From NCBI RefSeq assembly GCF_001983935.1, contig NZ_CP017641.1, positions 1,674,001 to 1,738,000 on the forward strand: 64,000 nt of DNA, written 5' to 3'. The DNA is from Fuerstiella marisgermanici. Its GTDB lineage: Bacteria; Planctomycetota; Planctomycetia; Planctomycetales; Planctomycetaceae. The notes beneath the pieces were generated by a model. It saw only the letters and a list, made by a program, of their open reading frames with translations, searched no databases and was not told the DNA's origin. Numbering within the stretch: the stretch's first letter is position 1; each line of letters starts with the position of its first letter. This document shows, in pieces, positions 57,072 through 64,000 of this stretch. Both the position numbers and the translations under genes were made by a program.

Positions 57072-59462
57072 TTATGGAATCTTGACTCGACGCGACAGCC
57101 GAAAACGTACGGCGATCACGGCTACGGCAGATGCGATGGCGGCAATTATGACCACTTCATCCTCATTCCTGACAAAGAACAGGACGCTCGCAATGACTAC
57201 CACGCATGCGCTAACGATCAGTTCCAGAAGAATAGAAATCCCGTCAAAGCTTAGTGACAGTTTGGGGCGTTGCACTGGTTCCTGTTTCCGGCGGTGACGG
57301 ATCCAGCGATATCGTATTGCCAGCGCACCAATCACAACTGCACCGGCGCCGACAGCAAACGTGCTGTCATCCTGGTTGATAATCAAGCCGACCAATAAAG
57401 CTATTGCTGCCAGAATAATGAATTCAAGAAAGACGCTGGTTTTGTCCGACGTGACTGTCCTGTGATATTGTTTTTGACCATCACTCAATGGATTTGCATC
57501 CGCATGTAGGCCGCTAACATTGTCACCGCTTCCATTCGGCGGTGCGGATAACATGCTTTCCGGCCACGCTCGATGCTGCAGCCGAAACCGCAAGGCGAAC
57601 AGCCCCACCGCTCCTGCCACAATTGCGCACGCAATCTCTTCTCCTCGGCCACGCGACATTGCACAAATTCCGATAACCGTGACGACGGAACCAGCAATGA
57701 GCAGTTCCATAAACATGGCCTTTCGGTCGTAGAGCAGACGCGGCTTCTGCGGTCTTCGCCTTTTCTCCAGATGCGAACGTTGCAGCAACGGAGCATTCGC
57801 CGCTGCTTTTCGAAACGGAGCCACCAACTGAACCGTGATGGCTGCGGCCATAATCACAGCTCCTGCAAACGGAATGCCTTCGGAGCGGTGGTCCAGCAAA
57901 CCATTGACCATGACGGCGACCGCACCGATGGCAATAACGGGGACCACGGACAGACGGTGCTTTCGATGCGGGGCGACAAGGCATCGCCAGTCGAAAAGAA
58001 GCGTCGTCGCACCGAAGCTAAGTATGAGCGGCCATACAACGGTTTGTGGCATTCTGTTCGCTACCATGACAGTCAGTGCAGCAAACAGAGACGCCGTCCA
58101 GCCTACGCGGGACAACACGGCCCAGCCGATTCCACCTTCGCGAGGCAGCGTGAAAATTGAAACGACTGTCACCAATGACGAAATCAGCAACGTGGGGATC
58201 GCGGCGGCACCGACAAACACCGGCTGTGGAGCCCCGTAGTCGCGCATTCGCATACCGACGGTCACTAAAACCGTCGTCACCACAACTGCCGTGAGGAACC
58301 TCAGCCCCAGCGGAAGAGGGTCCGGTTCTGCATGGAGTCGCAGCGGTGGCGCATAGTACAGGCATGCTCGATGAAGTAGCTTCGCTGTGCGATCCCGGCC
58401 AGCTTGTTGAGTCGCCTCGTGGTACTCGCTGGTCTCCTGCATCACTGTCGGAGCGGTCGAATGAGACAGTGGGGCGGCTACGTCCGTGCTATGGCTGTGG
58501 TTTTCGGATCCAGCACCGATATCCGCGTACGGTGACTCAAAACTAACTTCCGCCGCTGCCCCAAAATCATTACGGCTGGAAGCCGCAGTTGCGTGTTGCT
58601 TTGCCGCGCGAGCTCGTTCGCCAACCAGCGACAGCGTGGCCGGGTTAAAGCTGTCCATCATCGGCGCTGGCGATTCTTTGCCGACGATCGCTTCTACCAT
58701 TTCCTGAGCCGTCTGAAACCGATCGGCCGGATCGCGTTGCATCGCCTTCACAACGGCCGCCGCAAAGGGCTCTGGCAACTCGCTGACGTCCGGGTCACTG
58801 CTAAGATGTTTCATCAACACTTCGCCAAGACTTTCGCCGATATACGGCGGTTTGCCCGTCAGCATTTCGAACAGAATGACGCCCAACGCGTAGATGTCGA
58901 CTGTCTTGTCATAGCGACCGAGGCTGATTTCCGGAGCCATGTAGTGCACGCTGCCGACCGTCATCGTGTTGCCGCTGCGATGGCTGGCCGTGATGACTTT
59001 GCTGAGGCTGTAATCGCCGATCTTCACGAGCCCGTCTTCGAAGAAAACGTTATGAGGCTTCAGGTCGCGGTGCACGACCCCCGCTTCGTGCAGATAGCTG
59101 AGTCCCCTGGCCAATTCCTTGAGAAAGAACTTTGTCTGGTCGACGCCGAGTCCATTGGGAGATTCGTCAAGGACTTCTCGCAGTGAGGGGCCGCTGACGT
59201 ATTCCATAATCACCCACGGTGTTCCGTCGGCCGCGTGCTTGATGTCGAAGATCATTACAAGGTGAGGCGACTTCAGATTCATGCAATGGCCGATGCCACG
59301 CAGTTCCACTTCTTCGAAGTTCTGCACGGCTTTTAGAGCCACCTCACGGCCGGAATCGCTGACGGCAAAATAGACTTCGCCAAACCCACCGCGGCCCAGC
59401 GCATACTGGATTGTAAAGCCGTCCAGTGGTCGATCGCCGTTTTGATAGTGATATGTCGCCAT
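57072..59462 (-). CDS. Serine/threonine protein kinase with C-terminal membrane region
   Basis: A 796-residue protein. The N-terminal kinase domain (about 15-285) shows a glycine loop GRGGFGEV (23-30), K44 (VALK), the catalytic loop HRDLKPHN (131-138), a metal motif DYS (150-152) in place of DFG, and APE (176-178). A Ser/Thr/Asn-rich linker (about 300-390) precedes a C-terminal region of about ten hydrophobic segments from residue 420 on. The frame extends to 59582, but MATYHYQNGD at 59462 is 5 bases after the partner gene stop. Planctomycetes encode many such kinases; substrates are unknown. The TPR/FHA-like partner upstream is a likely phospho-binding companion. Confidence 0.92.
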   Translation of the reverse strand: MATYHYQNGDRPLDGFTIQYALGRGGFGEVYFAVSDSGREVALKAVQNFEEVELRGIGHCMNLKSPHLVMIFDIKHAADGTPWVIMEYVSGPSLREVLDESPNGLGVDQTKFFLKELARGLSYLHEAGVVHRDLKPHNVFFEDGLVKIGDYSLSKVITASHRSGNTMTVGSVHYMAPEISLGRYDKTVDIYALGVILFEMLTGKPPYIGESLGEVLMKHLSSDPDVSELPEPFAAAVVKAMQRDPADRFQTAQEMVEAIVGKESPAPMMDSFNPATLSLVGERARAAKQHATAASSRNDFGAAAEVSFESPYADIGAGSENHSHSTDVAAPLSHSTAPTVMQETSEYHEATQQAGRDRTAKLLHRACLYYAPPLRLHAEPDPLPLGLRFLTAVVVTTVLVTVGMRMRDYGAPQPVFVGAAAIPTLLISSLVTVVSIFTLPREGGIGWAVLSRVGWTASLFAALTVMVANRMPQTVVWPLILSFGATTLLFDWRCLVAPHRKHRLSVVPVIAIGAVAVMVNGLLDHRSEGIPFAGAVIMAAAITVQLVAPFRKAAANAPLLQRSHLEKRRRPQKPRLLYDRKAMFMELLIAGSVVTVIGICAMSRGRGEEIACAIVAGAVGLFALRFRLQHRAWPESMLSAPPNGSGDNVSGLHADANPLSDGQKQYHRTVTSDKTSVFLEFIILAAIALLVGLIINQDDSTFAVGAGAVVIGALAIRYRWIRHRRKQEPVQRPKLSLSFDGISILLELIVSACVVVIASVLFFVRNEDEVVIIAAIASAVAVIAVRFRLSRRVKIP

Positions 59463-59467
59463 AGAAT

Positions 59468-61069
59468 CTATTCCGTTAACGCAAACCGAACGTCGTTCAT
59501 TAACACCGACTGCCCCAACCGTAAAGGCATCCATTCGCTGCCCGCCTGCAGGCTTCTCAATGCGTAGCCACCGGCATCGCAATGCAGCACGATCGGTGAG
59601 TCTTCGTTTGGTAAACGAAAGTGGCTGCCGTTCGGACCAAACAATAATGAATCTGACATCAACACCACGTTGCGAATGTCTCGCTGTTCCAGCTTGGAAC
59701 CTGTGATGTGCAAGACGGCCGAACCGCTGGCCGCCACCGGCTTCAGAAAACGCAACCGACCTCGACTACCAACTGCAATGCTGTCACCATTGGCCAGCAG
59801 CTTGCGTGTCACCTGCAGGCCGTTCACCTTGAATGCCTCTTCAGATTCCGCAAAGTAGTCGTCGCTTTCTCGACGAATGCGAATCGCTGTGGTCGCTCCT
59901 TCTGTTTGCAGCCTTAAATCGCAGGCGGCAGAAGATGGTGATGAGATTGCTCCAATCGTGACGATGTCCTTCCGCAGCAACAGCAGTCCACCAATCCCAT
60001 CGACCCGCAGGACACAGCGGCCAGGTGTTCCGCCGCCGATGTCACCAGCCAATCGGTCATCATTCTGTGCGACGGGACGACTGGGGACATCCGCACTGGC
60101 GGAAGAATTGGGCAGAAGACCGAGCGGGCCTGCAGCCAGTGAATTCAAAAGTTGCAGCGCTTCTGCAACGGCGGTCTGAGCTTCTCGAACCCATTCGGCA
60201 TCTGGAATGACGCGCCTCAACAGATTCAGTTCGGCCGTTGCGCTGGAAAAGTCGTGCGACGCAAGGTGCCGTTTGACTGTACGGCAGCGGTCAAGACACT
60301 GCTGCAGCTCGTCGTAGCTGGGACTGCCTGACTGGCGAGCAGTTCCCGGTGCTGCACCTTGAACTCTCAACCACGAAAGCGAGTCCGCGATTGCGGCGGC
60401 TCGGTCCAGTCTTCCCGCCACCAGTTCCACTACGCCCGCATCGATTAGCGGTTCAACTGCCACATTCAGCAGCGGTGCAATGCGAGCGTGGAAGCGCTGA
60501 TCCGGTTGCAGACTGCTGATCAGATTCGCTGCCGCCGTGAATTCACCAGCATCGACCGCTGTCTGAATTCGCTGAACGGCGTCATCAATAATCATTCGTT
60601 TCGCTGCGATCGCCTGTTCTAAACGTCCGGCGGCAGCCGCTCCGGATGTACTCTGATCCGCGTCCAGTCCACCCAGTAACTTCGCGCCGATCGAATAGGC
60701 ACCAGCGTTGAGTTGTTGTTCTGCTGTGGCCAGCACGTCCTGACGGCGTTGTTGTCGCCCGTGCCTCTCCTTTTCAGCCGTTGAAACCTTTGCAAGTAGC
60801 TTTGCAACTTCCGGCGATCGGCCGGCCAGTTGCAAAGCCTTGTTCGCGTCGTGCCGAGCATCTTCCAAACGCGCCGCTGTCAAATGCTCAGTAGCTCTGA
60901 CAGTGAACGCGGCGGCCAGGCGATCGATCAGCGTTTGGCCATCACGATGCCCGCGTTCGGGCGAAGCCTGTAGCAGGGCGAACGCGTCGTCCAGACGGCC
61001 GCTACGAATGGCCGTTTCCGTTCGTTTGAGATTAAGGTTGAACAAGTGGCTGGCCTTTCTCAACGGCAT
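59468..61069 (-). CDS. TPR-like helical protein with FHA-like C-terminus
   Basis: A 533-residue protein. The N-terminal 300 residues are helical repeats rich in Ala, Leu and Arg (GRLDDAFALLQASPERG, ARLEDARHDANKALQLAGRSPE), consistent with TPR-type scaffolding. The C-terminal 190 residues read as beta-rich: GRCVLRVDGIGGLLLLRKDIVTIGAISSPSSA and DYFAESEEAFKVNGLQVTRKLLANGDSIAVG look like an FHA-type fold with the degenerate IGR/GxxSSxxCD pattern. FHA domains bind phosphothreonine, which fits the kinase five bases downstream. Translation is probably coupled. Seen: repeats and FHA-like pattern; inferred: kinase partnership. Confidence 0.8.
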   Translation of the reverse strand: MPLRKASHLFNLNLKRTETAIRSGRLDDAFALLQASPERGHRDGQTLIDRLAAAFTVRATEHLTAARLEDARHDANKALQLAGRSPEVAKLLAKVSTAEKERHGRQQRRQDVLATAEQQLNAGAYSIGAKLLGGLDADQSTSGAAAAGRLEQAIAAKRMIIDDAVQRIQTAVDAGEFTAAANLISSLQPDQRFHARIAPLLNVAVEPLIDAGVVELVAGRLDRAAAIADSLSWLRVQGAAPGTARQSGSPSYDELQQCLDRCRTVKRHLASHDFSSATAELNLLRRVIPDAEWVREAQTAVAEALQLLNSLAAGPLGLLPNSSASADVPSRPVAQNDDRLAGDIGGGTPGRCVLRVDGIGGLLLLRKDIVTIGAISSPSSAACDLRLQTEGATTAIRIRRESDDYFAESEEAFKVNGLQVTRKLLANGDSIAVGSRGRLRFLKPVAASGSAVLHITGSKLEQRDIRNVVLMSDSLLFGPNGSHFRLPNEDSPIVLHCDAGGYALRSLQAGSEWMPLRLGQSVLMNDVRFALTE

Positions 61070-61277
61070 CGACGTTCCACGATTAGTCGCCAGTGAGGTT
61101 GCGTGGAGGATACGAACTCAAGTCCTCGAACACCTCTTGCCGGCGGACAAAGATCCGACCAGCGACGTTTGGGCAACGATTCTCGCCCCACCGACATGAC
61201 GCCGGTGGAGCCGTGCTCTCTGTGTGCGTCTGCGGAAACCACACTTTGCGTGTCCCACAAACGCTTTTGAACCTTGG

Positions 61278-62102
61278 CTACTTCGTTTCGACACCGACAA
61301 CCTTATGTTCGCCACTGCGGGGGTTATTGGCTTCGAAGTACTCGTCAAGTTCTGTCAGCAGTCGTTCTTCATCCACGACTTCTTCCGCTGCGGAGACCGC
61401 GAACAAGTCCTGTTCATGGGCAAGCACTCGTTGAGCGACTGCTAGACGTTTTTCGATATTGCTGAGAAGTTGGTCGGCTTCTGACAACTGACTGCCGTCG
61501 ACCAACCGCCCGCTTTCAATTTTCGATGCCTGCACCAGACGATGCTGAGCCGCCAGGGCTTCGACTTTCTGTTCCAGTTCTCCTTTGCGGTGCCTCATTT
61601 TTTCCAGCATCGTCAACGCCGCGTCGAGACTCTGCTGCCGCTTTTCCAGCAACCGCTGCTTGCTGGCCAACGCCAGTTCGCCCTGTTTGAAGCGTTCAAA
61701 ACGCTGATGCAGTTGTTCGGTCAGTTGGTTCCGCTTGATGTTGCGGCCATTAACCGAATACGAGACCTGCACGTTTTTCATTTTCCCTCGCAGCGAAGTC
61801 AGCGATTGCTGTTCGCGCTGTAACTGTTTTTCTGATTCTGTGATGTCCGATTCCAGAGCCGCAATCTCAACTTCTTCCTGAGCAATCATCCTGACCTGTG
61901 ACTGCAGATCCGGCAATATGGCTTCGATCATATCGCCAGCTCGCCGCAGTTCGAATTCGACCGGCACGGCGTCTTTGACGGCCTGCCGAGCGGCTCGCGT
62001 GGTGGTGTGAACATAGCTGCCAACGTTGGTCCCGAGCACGACGACTCCCGCGACCCCCGCCACAACAACAGTGACGACTCCATATTTGATCCAGCGCAAC
62101 AT
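61278..62102 (-). CDS. Coiled-coil membrane-anchored protein
   Basis: A 274-residue protein if it starts at the ATG at 62102 (MLRWIKYG). One membrane segment follows (VVTVVVAGVAGVVVLGTNV, residues 9-27), then a very long coiled coil (about 60-240) with heptad-like Leu/Gln/Lys/Glu, e.g. QEEVEIAALESDITESEKQL and LEKRQQSLDAALTMLEKM. The frame is open upstream to 62264, but the extra residues are unlike a leader. It may be an envelope scaffold, similar in organisation to PspA-like or planctomycete anchor proteins. It is divergent from the response-regulator gene, with 360 bases between. Confidence 0.82.
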   Translation of the reverse strand: MLRWIKYGVVTVVVAGVAGVVVLGTNVGSYVHTTTRAARQAVKDAVPVEFELRRAGDMIEAILPDLQSQVRMIAQEEVEIAALESDITESEKQLQREQQSLTSLRGKMKNVQVSYSVNGRNIKRNQLTEQLHQRFERFKQGELALASKQRLLEKRQQSLDAALTMLEKMRHRKGELEQKVEALAAQHRLVQASKIESGRLVDGSQLSEADQLLSNIEKRLAVAQRVLAHEQDLFAVSAAEEVVDEERLLTELDEYFEANNPRSGEHKVVGVETK

Positions 62103-62463
62103 GATGACGGACTTTCCTGAAAACACCGGACGTGATTCGGTCCGGACCACCAAAAACCCCGCAATTCCCTGCAAATTGCGGCTTCTGGTGAGGGCAGTCG
62201 TCGGCCGTTTCGAAATGTTGCAAAATTTTCCGTCAGAAATTTGCGGTTTGATAAAGGCCGTCAATTCCGTCTAACACCGGGTTCTGTCAATTGCGGCGAT
62301 TGCACCGTCGTGTCAGCGACGAAACATCGAAACGAGTGCCAATTGTCGTGTTGTTTTTCCGCAACGAATCGTTAACAGGCTACGTTCAATGTTGGTGATG
62401 TATCAATCGAGTTGATACCGCGCTATCGTCGAACAGTGGCCGGCATTTTGCCATGAGAACAAT
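62103..62463. other. Divergent promoter region
   Basis: About 360 bases between the coiled-coil gene and the HD-GYP gene. It is AT-richer around 62210-62230 and 62340-62410. No gene, repeat or defined promoter element was assigned. Confidence 0.4.
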
Positions 62464-64000
62464 ATGACTCCCTCTCCCCAATCACCCGAACGCTCAGTCC
62501 TCGACGAAATTCGATCGACCATTGCGTCGCTTGACGCACTGCGCGACGGAAAGAAAGTTCCCAACTACAAAGCCGCTTTGGCCAGCCGCCCCACCGACAT
62601 TGAAGTGGTGGAACAACCAGTGGTTGCCGAAGACGAACGGCCGGAACAGTCGATTGAGACCGTTGACCCAATCTTGCACGGAGTCGAAGCTGTCATCAAC
62701 GCGGCTGCATCAGCACCAGTGAAGCGAGCTTCCGCCGACAGCGCGAACCCTGCGAACATCGACCACGCTGACATCGACTCCGCTGATATCGACCACGCTG
62801 ACACTAGTGAAACCAGCGAAGGTGCGGAATCGGAAGCAGCCGTGCCGAATCCGACAGCAGCTACAGTTCATCCGGAGAGCGTGGCTCTTCGACACGTGAA
62901 CAAGAATGCGAAAATCATGATTGTGGACGATGAGCCACTAAACATCATGACATTTCGCCAGCATCTGAAACAGGATGGCTACCATAACTTCGTCACCACG
63001 GAACGAGCGACCGAAGCGTTGGTGATGATTCGTCAGGAACAGCCGGACGTGCTGTTGCTGGACATTCAGATGCCGGAAATCAACGGTCTGGACATCCTGC
63101 GGGTGATGGGACTTGACCCTGTCTCGCAGCACATTCCTGTATTGATTCTGACCGCCGAAACGGATCCGCGAGTCCGCAAAAAGGCGCTCGATCTGGGAGC
63201 CAGTGACTTTCTATCGAAGCCGATTGACCCCAGCGAATTGCTGCCTCGTGTCCGCAACGCGATCATTCTGAAAAAACACTATGACATGGTTGCCAACGAA
63301 GCGGCTCGCCTGGAACAGCAGGTCGAACGTCGCACGCGGCAGCTTGAAGCAACTCGCCAGCAACTGATTCTCAGCCTCGCTCGCGCGGCAGAACATCGTG
63401 ACAACGACACCGGTAACCACGTGATTCGTGTTGGCCGTTACACGGCCATCATTGCCTCGGCAATGGGATATCCGGAACGAAAACTGTCGATGCTGGAGCA
63501 GGCTGCTCAACTACATGACGTTGGGAAAATTGGCATTCCCGACTCGATCCTGTTCAAGCCCGGTAAGCTTGACCACGATCAGTACGAACTGATGAAGCAC
63601 CATTGTGCGATCGGTAAGCAGATTATCGAACCGATTTCAGAACGTGATTGGGAAGTTCTAAAGACCCACACCCGCAAGGGCGAAAGTCTGCTGCACGTGC
63701 GATCGTCACCGTTGCTGATGCTGGCCGCTCGCATTGCTCAGACCCATCACGAAAAATGGGACGGAAGTGGCTACCCACTTGGCTTGCAGGGCGATGACAT
63801 TCCGCTGGAAGGTCGAATCGTTGCCGTCGCGGACGTGTTCGATGCTCTATCCAGCGCCCGGCCGTATAAAAAGGCATTTTCTCGCGAAAAGTGTTTCGCT
63901 ATTTTGGAAGAAGGTCGCGGCAAGCATTTTGACCCGCGCGTGCTTGATGCGTTCTTCTCAAAGTCTGGCGAGATTATCGAAACGCAATTGAACCTGATGG
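62464..64000 (+). CDS. Response regulator with HD-GYP c-di-GMP phosphodiesterase domain, right end truncated
   Basis: An ATG at 62464 opens a frame that stays open to the edge, giving 512 visible residues. The N-terminus (1-145) is disordered, with a short repeat NIDHADIDSADIDHADT at 99-113. The receiver domain (about 148-270) has VDDEP, the phospho-acceptor D200 in LLLDIQMP, and SKPID. A coiled-coil linker (282-305) leads to HD-GYP: HRDNDTGNHVIRVGRY (311-326), HD at 351-352 in LHDVGKIGIPD, HHEKWDGSGYP (428-438) and ADVFDALSSARPYKKAF. Between MK and HHEK is an extra segment that carries both KHHCAIGKQII and KTHTRKGESLL, about 20 residues longer than in ordinary HD-GYP domains. It would hydrolyse c-di-GMP under phosphorelay control. 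Confidence 0.93.
   Translation, partial: MTPSPQSPERSVLDEIRSTIASLDALRDGKKVPNYKAALASRPTDIEVVEQPVVAEDERPEQSIETVDPILHGVEAVINAAASAPVKRASADSANPANIDHADIDSADIDHADTSETSEGAESEAAVPNPTAATVHPESVALRHVNKNAKIMIVDDEPLNIMTFRQHLKQDGYHNFVTTERATEALVMIRQEQPDVLLLDIQMPEINGLDILRVMGLDPVSQHIPVLILTAETDPRVRKKALDLGASDFLSKPIDPSELLPRVRNAIILKKHYDMVANEAARLEQQVERRTRQLEATRQQLILSLARAAEHRDNDTGNHVIRVGRYTAIIASAMGYPERKLSMLEQAAQLHDVGKIGIPDSILFKPGKLDHDQYELMKHHCAIGKQIIEPISERDWEVLKTHTRKGESLLHVRSSPLLMLAARIAQTHHEKWDGSGYPLGLQGDDIPLEGRIVAVADVFDALSSARPYKKAFSREKCFAILEEGRGKHFDPRVLDAFFSKSGEIIETQLNLM

Overview
The window reads as chromosomal DNA of a planctomycete. Supporting signs are two DUF1501 proteins with twin-arginine leaders, a giant surface protein that opens with an LEPR-XLL-type motif, DUF3467 and DUF3500 proteins, an Lpg1974-like outer-membrane barrel, short Cys-rich exported proteins, an ECF sigma factor with a C-terminal zinc-finger-like tail, and a Ser/Thr kinase fused to a multi-span membrane region. 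No rRNA, tRNA, phage or transposon was seen. The species cannot be named from the sequence alone.

Layout. (1) 1-11.9 kb: a compact, mostly minus-strand biosynthetic locus. In transcription order it has a small radical SAM enzyme, a flavin-dependent tryptophan-halogenase-type enzyme, two tandem cobalamin-binding radical SAM enzymes, a 2-oxoglutarate/Fe(II) oxygenase, a class I methyltransferase, a P-loop protein, a second halogenase-like protein that has lost its FAD and catalytic motifs, and an O-methyltransferase. Five junctions overlap by 4-8 bases or are separated by 4-8 bases, so the genes are probably translationally coupled. Two unrecognised proteins (1-775 and 806-1630) flank it. This is the best candidate for an undescribed system: it looks like a halogenation/methylation pathway with no recognisable scaffold synthase and no visible precursor peptide. 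(2) 11.9-18.1 kb: an outer-membrane barrel, a DUF1501 protein, a Zn-dehydrogenase plus UxaE-like pair suggesting hexuronate catabolism, and cytidine deaminase. (3) 18.1-28.7 kb: housekeeping genes, including pncC and a divergent nucleotidyltransferase (NAD salvage), a DsbD-type thiol reductase, DUF3467, HIT, DUF3500, a degenerate/active pair of M16 peptidases and mannose-1-phosphate guanylyltransferase.

(4) 28.7-33.4 kb: secreted proteins of unknown role, two small Cys-rich exported proteins, a strong terminator and a GT4 glycosyltransferase. (5) 33.96-51.36 kb: one 17.4 kb gene of about 5,800 codons. It encodes a mosaic surface protein with FG-GAP-like repeats, beta-helix, three LamG-like domains, a PA14-like domain, PKD-like domains, a long RTX-type Gly/Asp nonapeptide array, a metzincin-type zinc protease domain, a pre-peptidase C-terminal-like domain and more PKD and RTX repeats. 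(6) 51.5-64 kb: a second DUF1501 protein, a Gfo/Idh/MocA oxidoreductase, the sigma factor, a membrane protein, a kinase with a TPR/FHA-like partner, a coiled-coil membrane protein and a response regulator with an HD-GYP output domain that runs off the right edge.

Intergenic DNA carries a dispersed GC-rich repeat (three loci), a nested perfect inverted repeat of 22-base arms, a 17-base perfect inverted repeat and two clear intrinsic terminators. Coordinates were read by hand. Domain names are judgements from motifs, not database hits.
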